Of a stretch of 64,000 nt of DNA, positions 45,478-52,163 are shown one piece after another. The stretch is taken from contig NZ_JAHFZZ010000003.1 in NCBI RefSeq assembly GCF_018603905.1, positions 682,001 through 746,000 on the forward strand. Reading direction: 5' to 3'. Origin of the DNA: Nonomuraea sp. NEAU-A123 (lineage in GTDB: Bacteria > Actinomycetota > Actinomycetes > Streptosporangiales > Streptosporangiaceae). Position 1 is the first letter of the stretch. Every line of letters starts with the position of its first letter. Below the pieces are notes generated by a model. That model made no database searches, was not told where the DNA came from, and saw only the letters and a program-made list of their open reading frames with translations. A program made the position numbers and the translations under genes.

Positions 45478-45864
45478 GTGATCAAACTCATTCCCATCAA
45501 CGCCGACAGCGCGCCCGAAGCCCTCGGCGGCTATACGCAGGCGCTGGCGGTCGACGGGGCGTCCAGGCTCCTGTTCATCAGCGGTCAGATCCCGCAGACC
45601 CGAGAGGGCACCGTCCCCGAGGGCTTCGAAGCGCAGTGCCGGCTCGTCTGGTCCAACGTCCTCGCCGCCGTGCGCGAGGCGGGCCTGGAGGTGTCGAGCC
45701 TGGTCAAGGTGACGACGTTCCTGTCCGATCGCCGATACGCCGATGTCAACGGCGCGATACGCCGGGAGGTGCTCGGTGAGCACGCGCCGGCACTGACGGT
45801 GATCATCGCCGAGATCTTCGACAGCGCATGGCTTCTGGAGATCGAGGCCGTCGCCGCCGGGTGA
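45478..45864 (+). CDS. RidA-family reactive-intermediate deaminase
   Basis: A 128-residue YjgF/RidA protein. YTQALAVDGASRLLFISGQIP, SLVKVTTFLSD and PALTVI are the trimer and active-site segments. The GTG at 45478 follows the thioesterase gene closely. RidA enzymes hydrolyse 2-aminoacrylate-type intermediates. The usual Arg105-equivalent substrate residue is not obvious, so activity is uncertain. Confidence 0.9.
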   Translation: MIKLIPINADSAPEALGGYTQALAVDGASRLLFISGQIPQTREGTVPEGFEAQCRLVWSNVLAAVREAGLEVSSLVKVTTFLSDRRYADVNGAIRREVLGEHAPALTVIIAEIFDSAWLLEIEAVAAG

Positions 45865-45948
45865 GATCAAGTACCCGAAATAGGCCACTAAAGTAGCCCT
45901 TGGACGAGTGTGGCCGGGGGCCACGGTCACCCTCTGGAATGGAGTGTC

Positions 45949-46764
45949 ATGAGCGATGACAGCCCCGCCGGCCAGTCCGCCTGGGAACGCATTGACACGA
46001 CCATCCCTCATTCAGCCCGCGTGTGGAACTACCTGCTGGGCGGCAAGGACAACTTCGCGCCCGACCGTGAGGCCGGCGAGCTGCTCCTCCGGACATTTCC
46101 TGACTTCGCCGAGGTTGCCCGGCTGCAACGTGAATTCCTCATCCGTGCGGTGACGTACCTGGTGGAGGAGGCCGGTGTCCGGCAATTTCTGGACATCGGT
46201 ACCGGCTTGCCGACGGCCAACAACATCCACGAGGTCGCCCAGCGCACCGCGCCCGAGACCCGGGTGGTCTACGTCGACAACGACCCCATCGTGCTGGTCC
46301 ACGCCCGGGCCCTGCTGACCAGCACTCATCCGGGCGTCACCGCGTACATCGACGCCGACGTGCGCGACCCCGACGTGATCATCGAAGGCGCGGCCAAGAC
46401 CCTCGACTTCAGCCGGCCGATCGCCCTGGTGATGCTGAGCATCGCCGGGCAACTGCCCGACGAGGACGACCCGTGGGCGATCGTCGACCGGCTGGTGGCC
46501 GCGTTACCGTCGGGCAGCTACCTGGTGCTCAGCGACGGCACCAACACCAACCCGGCCTTGATGGCGGCCGTCAGCGCCTACAACAAGGCCGCCGCCAACT
46601 CCTACCACCTGCGCAGCCCCGCGCAGATCGGCACCTTCTTCGAGGGCCTCGACCTCGTCGAGCCCGGCGTCGTCCCCACTCCCGAGTGGCGGCGGCCGAC
46701 CGACGCGTGGAATGAGCCGTCCAAGGTGGTGAGCGCGGTGTGCGGCATCGCGCGTAAGCCGTAG
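45949..46764 (+). CDS. DUF574-type SAM-dependent methyltransferase
   Basis: A 271-residue protein of the actinomycete-specific SAM_MT (DUF574) family. SARVWNYLLGGKDNFAPDRE and FLDIGTGLPTANNIHEVAQ (SAM loop), then YVDNDPIVLVHARALL and VLSDGTN are its signature blocks. The ATG at 45949 has TGGAG four bases upstream. Members are numerous in Streptomyces relatives but their substrates are unknown. The gene's 3' end is the source of a tandem repeat. Confidence 0.93.
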   Translation: MSDDSPAGQSAWERIDTTIPHSARVWNYLLGGKDNFAPDREAGELLLRTFPDFAEVARLQREFLIRAVTYLVEEAGVRQFLDIGTGLPTANNIHEVAQRTAPETRVVYVDNDPIVLVHARALLTSTHPGVTAYIDADVRDPDVIIEGAAKTLDFSRPIALVMLSIAGQLPDEDDPWAIVDRLVAALPSGSYLVLSDGTNTNPALMAAVSAYNKAAANSYHLRSPAQIGTFFEGLDLVEPGVVPTPEWRRPTDAWNEPSKVVSAVCGIARKP

Positions 46765-46835
46765 CGGCTTCTGGACGGTGCGTGGGATGAGCGCGATATG
46801 TGACATCGCGCCTAAGCCGTACCGGTTTCCGGACA
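46731..46835. repeat. 58-bp tandem duplication of the methyltransferase 3' end
   Basis: Bases 46731-46777 (last codons and stop of the methyltransferase) recur as 46789-46835, offset 58, with about 80% identity over 47 bases. The diverged copy carries the last bases of the candidate sigK -35 element. Confidence 0.75.
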
Positions 46836-46860
46836 TCCATTGCGCTCTCTGATCCGAAGC
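46833..46860 (+). promoter_or_regulatory. Candidate ECF (SigK-type) promoter of sigK
   Basis: ACATCC, exactly 16 bases, then CGAAGC, ~41 bases before the sigK start. The same pair of elements with the same spacing precedes the DUF305 gene. It resembles the CCATCC/CGAAT elements recalled for mycobacterial SigK, suggesting autoregulation. Confidence 0.55.
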
Positions 46861-46900
46861 ACCTATGGTCGGCGCCGCGTCGACCACCGTTGGAGGGTGC

Positions 46901-47608
46901 ATGGAAGCGGGACGCGAACCGGGCCGCATCGCAGCGGGACGCGAGCCGAACCGCATCGAGCCGAACCGCTTCGAGGCGGGACACGAGCCGGGTCGCTTCG
47001 CAGCGGGACGTGAGCCGGGTCGTTTCGAGGCGGGACCGCAGCCGGGTCGCGGAGGTGGGCAGCCACCGGGGGTCGAGGAGCTGCTGGAGGCCACCGCGCG
47101 GGGTGACAGGGCGGCGTTCGAGCGGCTGTACGAGGCGGTGGCGCCGCGGGTGTTCGGGTTGGTGCTGCGGGTGCTTCGGGATCGGGCCCAGAGCGAGGAG
47201 GTCGCTCAGGAGGTGCTCGTGGAGGTGTGGCGCAACGCGGCCCGTTTCCAGTCGGGGCGGGGTTCGGGGCTGGCGTGGGTGCTGACGATCGCGCACCGCC
47301 GCGCCATCGACCGGGTCCGCTCGTCTCAGGCGAGCATGGACCGCGAAGAGCGGGCGGCCCGGATGGAGGTGTACCGGCCCTTCGACGAGGTGGTCGAGTC
47401 CGTCGAGGGCCGGCTGGAACGCGAGCGCCTGCGCCGCTGCCTTCAGGGCCTGACCGCGCTGCAGCGAGAGTCTGTCACCATCGCCTATTACGGCGGATAC
47501 TCCTATCGTGAGGTCGCTGAGCTGGTCAAAGTCCCGCTCGCGACGGTGAAGACCAGGATGCGCGACGGGCTGATCCGGCTGCGCGACTGCCTGGGGGTGG
47601 AGCGATGA
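46901..47608 (+). CDS. sigK: ECF sigma factor, SigK type
   Basis: A 235-residue sigma-70 family factor. Region 2 (FERLYEAVAPRVFGLVLRVL, SEEVAQEVLVEVWRNAARF, WVLTIAHRRAIDRVR) and region 4 (RCLQGLTALQRESVTIAYYG, YREVAELVKVPLATVKTRM) are both complete. The ATG at 46901 has GGAGG upstream; earlier in-frame starts are not needed. The N-terminal 50 residues are tandem nine-residue units with no family counterpart. The stop overlaps the anti-sigma start (ATGA). Confidence 0.93.
   Translation: MEAGREPGRIAAGREPNRIEPNRFEAGHEPGRFAAGREPGRFEAGPQPGRGGGQPPGVEELLEATARGDRAAFERLYEAVAPRVFGLVLRVLRDRAQSEEVAQEVLVEVWRNAARFQSGRGSGLAWVLTIAHRRAIDRVRSSQASMDREERAARMEVYRPFDEVVESVEGRLERERLRRCLQGLTALQRESVTIAYYGGYSYREVAELVKVPLATVKTRMRDGLIRLRDCLGVER
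46904..47053 (+). repeat. In-frame 27-bp minisatellite at the sigK N-terminus
   Basis: Five full nine-residue units (EAGREPGRI, AAGREPNRI, EAGHEPGRF, AAGREPGRF, EAGPQPGRG) and one partial EPNRF lie between the start codon and sigma region 2. Confidence 0.9.
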
Positions 47609-48558
47609 GGGGTACGACCGGCGGGTCCGATCCGCACACGCTGGTGGGCGCGTACGCGCTGGACGCCATTGACGACGAGATCGAACGGCACCGCTTCGAG
47701 GACCATCTGGCCGGGTGCCCCGATTGCACCCTGGAGATCGCGGGGTTCGCCGAGACGGCGGCCCGGCTGGGTTCCGCCGTGGCCATCGAGCCACCGCCCG
47801 CCCTCAAGGACCGAGTCTTCGCCCAGATCGACCAGGTCCGGCAGGCCCCACCGACCGTCGCCGAACCCACCCACGGGGACCAATCCCAGTGGCAACCCCA
47901 GCGGCGGCCAGAGGGGTGGGCAGAGGAACGGCCGGTGGGTCGGTCGGACGAGTGGTCAGGTGGGCAGCCGGCGGGGCGGTCGGATGAGTGGTCCGAGAGA
48001 CGGCCGGCGGGGCGGTCAGAGGAGTGGGCAGAGCGACGGGCACAGAGGGGGCTACGGCGGCGGCCAGAGGGACGGGCGCGGCGGCGGTCACGGTGGCGGC
48101 CGCTGGTGGCGGCCGTGGGCGTTGCCGCTTGTCTGGCAGCGGTCGCCGTGCTCGGTGCGACCGCCTTGCGGGCCCGCGACGAGCTGGAACAGGTACGGCG
48201 TACGGATCGTGAGGTCGCCGCCGTGCTGACGGCGCCGGACTCCCGCACCGCCACGGCCTCGGCCCGGCAGGGCGGTCGCGGCACGGTGGTCGTGTCACGC
48301 TCGCGGGGCAAGATGGTCTTCTTGGCGGCGGGGCTGGCCGACCTGCCGGAAGGCAGCGTGTACCAACTCTGGCAACTGGCCCCTGGACAGATCAGCTCGG
48401 CCGGACTGCTCACCGCCGACGCCGCAGGCCACATGCTGCCGGTGATCACCGCCCCGGGACCCGGAGTAGCCAAGATCGGCGTAACCGTCGAACCGGCCGG
48501 CGGCTCCACGCAGCCGACCACCAAGCCACTGTTCCTGGTGAACCTGCCCACCACCTGA
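47605..48558 (+). CDS. rskA: RskA-type anti-sigma-K factor with repeat linker
   Basis: A 317-residue single-pass membrane protein. The zinc anti-sigma domain holds HRFEDHLAGCPDC (H-x-C-x-x-C pattern) at ~33-42. A repeat-rich cytoplasmic linker (~95-160) is followed by a transmembrane helix (PLVAAVGVAACLAAVAVLGA) and the extracytoplasmic RskA domain (GLADLPEGSVYQLWQL). It should hold the sigma factor until regulated proteolysis. The start overlaps the sigma gene. Confidence 0.93.
   Translation: MRGTTGGSDPHTLVGAYALDAIDDEIERHRFEDHLAGCPDCTLEIAGFAETAARLGSAVAIEPPPALKDRVFAQIDQVRQAPPTVAEPTHGDQSQWQPQRRPEGWAEERPVGRSDEWSGGQPAGRSDEWSERRPAGRSEEWAERRAQRGLRRRPEGRARRRSRWRPLVAAVGVAACLAAVAVLGATALRARDELEQVRRTDREVAAVLTAPDSRTATASARQGGRGTVVVSRSRGKMVFLAAGLADLPEGSVYQLWQLAPGQISSAGLLTADAAGHMLPVITAPGPGVAKIGVTVEPAGGSTQPTTKPLFLVNLPTT
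47917..48060 (+). repeat. In-frame 36-bp minisatellite in rskA
   Basis: Four units beginning at Trp codons 105, 117, 129 and 141 (bases 47917, 47953, 47989, 48025) encode W-x-x-x-x-P-x-G-R-S-x-E. They lengthen the linker between the anti-sigma domain and membrane helix. Confidence 0.9.
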
Positions 48559-48582
48559 CCGGGAATGACTCCTGACCCCGAT

Positions 48583-48618
48583 CGGTCGTCCGACTCCGGC
48601 CGGTCGTCCGACTCCGGC
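48583..48618. repeat. Exact 18-bp tandem duplication downstream of rskA
   Basis: CGGTCGTCCGACTCCGGC occurs twice without a gap (48583-48600, 48601-48618). The 309 bases between rskA and the DUF305 gene contain this repeat and one ECF-like promoter. Confidence 0.9.
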
Positions 48619-48703
48619 CGACCCCGATCCGTTGATCGGCGCTGGCTGGTCACCCGGTTCGGGACCGTTATGCGATCCGACCGTCCCGATTTGGAGTCGT
48701 CAC

Positions 48704-48731
48704 CCATCCAGCCGGGGGGTCGCAACGAATG
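48704..48731 (+). promoter_or_regulatory. Candidate ECF (SigK-type) promoter upstream of DUF305
   Basis: CCATCC, 16 bases, then CGAATG, about 136 bases before the start of the DUF305 gene. It matches the sigK upstream pair in sequence and spacing. Confidence 0.6.
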
Positions 48732-48867
48732 CCTGGTACCGCAGCATCGGCGAGCGCGTCACTCTTGGCCATCTCGTGAGTGACGCGCCGACCGGTCCGT
48801 TGTTGAACTGTTATCCGGTGTCCCACGTATCTCCACGTGACCCATCCCCACCCCAACAAGGGGAAGC

Positions 48868-49389
48868 ATGCGTTGGACCACGATTGCCGGCGCGCTGCTG
48901 TGCGTAGCGCTGGCCGGCGGCTGTGCCGCATCAGCGGCGGGAGCGCCCGCCGCCATGGCCGCCTACGACCAGGAAGACGTCCGCTTCAGCCAGGACATGA
49001 TCACCCACCATCGCCAGACCATTCAGCTGGCCGAACTGGTCGCGAAACGCACCACCACGCCGTACGTACGCGAGCTGAGCGAGAAGCTGGAAGCCGGTGA
49101 GAAGGCCGACATCCAGAAGATGTCGTCGTGGCTGAAGTCCTGGCAGGTGGCCGTGCCGGCCGAGGACGACAAGGGTGTCGCCAAGCAGGTCGCCCAGTTG
49201 AGCCCGAAGTCCGGCAAGGAGTTCGACAAGCTCTGGCTGTCGCTGATCTCGCAGCACCTCGACCACGGCGTCATGATGGCCTCGGCCGCGCAGAGTGGCG
49301 GGAAGCACGCTCCCACGATCGAGATGGCGGCACGACTCGTCACTGAGCAGACCGCCGAGATCGCGGAGATCAAGGAGCAGCTGGCCTGA
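48868..49389 (+). CDS. DUF305 lipoprotein
   Basis: A 173-residue exported lipoprotein: lipobox LAGGC at residue ~19, then the DUF305 helical bundle with FSQDMITHHRQTIQL and the repeat-like LISQHLDHGVMMA, which hold paired His/Met-type residues suited to metal or ferritin-like function. AAGGGGAA lies before the ATG. DUF305 proteins are often found with copper-related genes. It leads the DUF305-membrane protein-YcnI group behind an ECF-like promoter. Confidence 0.9.
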   Translation: MRWTTIAGALLCVALAGGCAASAAGAPAAMAAYDQEDVRFSQDMITHHRQTIQLAELVAKRTTTPYVRELSEKLEAGEKADIQKMSSWLKSWQVAVPAEDDKGVAKQVAQLSPKSGKEFDKLWLSLISQHLDHGVMMASAAQSGGKHAPTIEMAARLVTEQTAEIAEIKEQLA

Positions 49390-49391
49390 CC

Positions 49392-49970
49392 GTGACCAGT
49401 ACTCAGGATTCGTGGCGGCAGGTGGGCGTGACGCGCGCCCGGATGCCGTTGCGCCTCGCGCGGTCGGCCTCGTTCACGGTCGTCTGCGTGGCCCTGTCCG
49501 CCATCGGGCACTGGCTGGCGGGTGGCAACGCACCCGGGCCGGCCATGGTCGCGGGCGCGGGCGCCGTCGTACTGGCCGCGGCCACCGCGATGGCCGGCAG
49601 GGAGCGATCCCGGCCGCTGATCATCGGGCTGCTCGGCACGGCGCAGGTGGGCCTGCACGTGCTGTTCGCCTCGCAGGGGGAGACCCCGCATCTGGCCGGA
49701 GTACATGGGCAGAGCACTTGGCCCGGTATGTTCCTGTGCCACGCCGTCGCCACGCTGCTGACCGCGTGGTGGCTGGCCGGTGGCGAGGCCGCGCTCTGGT
49801 CGCTGCTGCGCCGTCTCGCCGCGCGCGCCGTACGGATCCTCCCGCCCGTCAACGACCCCATGTGGCCGCTCGCCGCTCCCGTGGCCGCGGACCTCGTTTC
49901 CGACCGGCCGCGCGAGCACATGTTGCGGTACGCGGTCGTACGGCGCGGACCTCCATTTCGTTCTGCCTGA
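49392..49970 (+). CDS. Integral membrane protein, unknown
   Basis: A 192-residue protein with four to five hydrophobic helices (for example FTVVCVALSAIGHWLAGG, MFLCHAVATLLTAWWLAGG) and several periplasmic His residues (GHW, LHVL, PHLAGVHG and CHA), reminiscent of copper-linked actinomycete membrane proteins located next to YcnI. The GTG start is two bases after the DUF305 stop. The tail is soluble and basic. Family not named. Confidence 0.75.
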   Translation: MTSTQDSWRQVGVTRARMPLRLARSASFTVVCVALSAIGHWLAGGNAPGPAMVAGAGAVVLAAATAMAGRERSRPLIIGLLGTAQVGLHVLFASQGETPHLAGVHGQSTWPGMFLCHAVATLLTAWWLAGGEAALWSLLRRLAARAVRILPPVNDPMWPLAAPVAADLVSDRPREHMLRYAVVRRGPPFRSA

Positions 49971-50038
49971 CTCCCCACGACGCGAGCAGCCTGCTTGAGC
50001 GTCATGTCCGGCATTTCTGAAAACGAAGTGGAGACCCC

Positions 50039-50779
50039 ATGCTTTACCGCCGAATCGGTACCATCGCCGCGGCAGCCCTGGCCCTCACGGTCGGCCTCGC
50101 CGTGCCCGCACTCGCACATGTCTCGATCAACCCCGGCACCGCGGAGAAGGGCGGCTGGACCAAGCTCGCCTTCCGGGTGCCCAATGAGCGTGACGACGCC
50201 TCGACCACCAAGCTCGTCGTCACCTTCCCCACCGACCACCCTCTGCCGTTCGTCTCGGTCAAGCCCGTGCCCGGCTGGAAGGCCGAGCTGACCGAGGGCA
50301 AGCTGCCCGAGCCCATCGTCGCCGACGACGGGGACAAGGTCACCGAATCCGTCCTGAAGATCACCTGGACCGGCGGCAAGATCGAGCCGGGACAGTTCCA
50401 GGAGTTCGAGGTGTCGGTCGGGCCACTGCCCAAGGACGTGGACGAGATCGCCTTCCCCACCGAGCAGACCTACTCCGGTGGCGAGGTCGTCAAGTGGGCG
50501 GATGAGCCCAAGGCCGACGGCACTGAGGCGGAGCATCCGACGCCCACGCTGAAGCTGGTGGCGGCCTCCGGCGGCGACGAGCACGCCGGGATGGCCATGC
50601 CCGCGGCGTCTCCGCCCGCCACGCAGGCCGCCCAGAGCGTCGCCATGATGAAGCAGGCCGCCTCGTCGCCGGTGTCCGACGGCACTGCCCGGATCATGGG
50701 CGTGGCCGGCATCATCGTCGGCCTCGTGGGCGGCGGCATCGGGCTGGTCGGCTTCAGGCGACGCTCGACGACCGCTTAG
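50039..50779 (+). CDS. ycnI: YcnI-family (DUF1775) exported copper-handling protein
   Basis: A 246-residue protein: signal peptide ending ALA, then HVSINPGTAEKGGW with the mature N-terminal His that binds Cu(II) in YcnI. The domain continues LVVTFPTDHPLPFVSVKP; a hydrophobic C-terminal anchor precedes FRRRSTTA. The His-plus-Met-rich stretch (EHAGMAMP, MMKQ) is further consistent with copper. Its final codons form unit 1 of a 37-bp tandem array. Confidence 0.9.
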   Translation: MLYRRIGTIAAAALALTVGLAVPALAHVSINPGTAEKGGWTKLAFRVPNERDDASTTKLVVTFPTDHPLPFVSVKPVPGWKAELTEGKLPEPIVADDGDKVTESVLKITWTGGKIEPGQFQEFEVSVGPLPKDVDEIAFPTEQTYSGGEVVKWADEPKADGTEAEHPTPTLKLVAASGGDEHAGMAMPAASPPATQAAQSVAMMKQAASSPVSDGTARIMGVAGIIVGLVGGGIGLVGFRRRSTTA

Positions 50780-50948
50780 CGTGCCAGGCATCAGGCGGCG
50801 CTCGACGGCCGCCTAGCGTGCCAGGCTTCAGGCGGCGGTCGTCGACCGCCTAGCGCGTCGGGCCGCGGGACGTGCTTGACGGCCGCCCAGCGTGCCAGGT
50901 CTCGGGACGTGCTTGACGGTCCGCCTAGCGTGCCCGGCTCGGGGCACC
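50750..50948. repeat. 37-bp tandem array derived from the ycnI 3' end
   Basis: Five consecutive units (starts 50750, 50787, 50824, 50861, 50898; 37 bp, the last 38) and a partial sixth. The first includes the ycnI stop codon. Units decay with distance from the gene, so the array grew from the coding end. No gene lies in 50780-51048. Confidence 0.9.
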
Positions 50949-51048
50949 AGGCGGGCCGTCGAGCTCGTCAGCGCCGCTTCCGATGAGTTTGCGGTGGCTA
51001 GCCTGTCTACACCTGCGACAGCGGTAGCAGCAGGCGGAGGGAGCGGGG

Positions 51049-52146
51049 ATGAGCGACATCCAGCAGCGGGTTCAGCGGGCCATCGACCGGATGGTCGAGT
51101 CGGGGGCGGAGCGTGGCGTGCAGGTCGCCGTCTACCTGCACGGCGAGCAACTGGTGGACGCGGTCGCCGGGATCGCGGATCCGGCGACCGGACGGCCGGT
51201 GACATCAGGCAGCGTGTTCTACAACTACTCGATCGGGAAGGCGGCGACCGCGACGGTGGTGCACGTGCTCGCCGAGCGCGGCGCCTTCTCGTACGACACG
51301 CGTGTGGCGGAGCTGTGGCCGGAGTTCGCCGCGCACGGGAAGGGCGCGGCGACCGTCCGGCACGTGCTGACCCACGCGGCCGGCGTGCCGGGCGTGCCGG
51401 CGGACACCACCGTGGCGGACCTGTGCGACTGGGACAAGATGTGCGCGGCCATCGCCGACGCCGAGCCGTGGTGGGAGCCGGGCGCCGCGGTCGGCTATCA
51501 CGCCTACACCTTCGGCTACATCCTCGGTGAGATCGTCCGCCGGGCGACCGGTAAGCCCATCTCGCAGGTACTGCGCGAGGAGGTGACCGGGCCGCTGGGC
51601 GTGGCCGACGAGCTCTACTTCGGCATGCCGGCCGCTGAGCACGGCCGGCTGGCCCGGCTGGAGGACCCGGAGGGGGCGGGGGAGATGATGGCGGGCCTGC
51701 CCGCGGACTCGCCGATGTTCAGGGCGGGGCCGCCGGCGACGTTCCCGTCGGCCGCACTCGGCAACCGGGAGGACGTCCTGGAGGCCGACATCCCGGCGGG
51801 CGGCAAGACCTCGGCCCGCGCCATCGCGCGCATGTACGCCGCGCTCCTGGGCGACGTCCCCGGTACACGCCTCATCTCGCCGGAGCGGCTGCGCGAGGTC
51901 ACGACCGTCACGGCCGAGGGCATCGACCAGGTCTTCGGCAATCCGGCCACGTGGGGGCTGGGGTTCTCCATCGGCCTGCCGGGTGCCGCCGAGCCGGTTA
52001 CGAGCGTGTTCGGGATGGGCGGCGCAGGTGGGAGCTTCGCGTACGGGGACACGGCGAGCGGTATCGCGTTCGCGGTGACCAAGAACCGGCTGACCGCCGA
52101 CTTCTCCGCCGCCACCGAGCTCATCGGGATCGTCACGAAGGACTGA
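51049..52146 (+). CDS. Serine hydrolase of the class C beta-lactamase/EstB family
   Basis: A 365-residue alpha/beta serine hydrolase. The SxxK motif is SIGK (in NYSIGKAAT), the Tyr motif YHAYTFGY fits YxN-like, and GGAGGSFAYGD near the end corresponds to the KTG-type box region. No signal peptide, so it is cytoplasmic, more like the esterase EstB or D-aminopeptidase than beta-lactamase. A GGAGGGAGCGGGG-type ribosome site precedes the ATG. Confidence 0.9.
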   Translation: MSDIQQRVQRAIDRMVESGAERGVQVAVYLHGEQLVDAVAGIADPATGRPVTSGSVFYNYSIGKAATATVVHVLAERGAFSYDTRVAELWPEFAAHGKGAATVRHVLTHAAGVPGVPADTTVADLCDWDKMCAAIADAEPWWEPGAAVGYHAYTFGYILGEIVRRATGKPISQVLREEVTGPLGVADELYFGMPAAEHGRLARLEDPEGAGEMMAGLPADSPMFRAGPPATFPSAALGNREDVLEADIPAGGKTSARAIARMYAALLGDVPGTRLISPERLREVTTVTAEGIDQVFGNPATWGLGFSIGLPGAAEPVTSVFGMGGAGGSFAYGDTASGIAFAVTKNRLTADFSAATELIGIVTKD

Positions 52147-52163
52147 TCCGCGATAATCCCTCC

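Noticed and set aside
50750..50948. Possible CRISPR array
   Set aside because: Units are contiguous 37-bp tandem repeats without unique spacers, and no cas genes are present.
51049..52146. Secreted beta-lactamase
   Set aside because: No signal peptide and the KTG box is not typical; the EstB-like hydrolase reading is safer.
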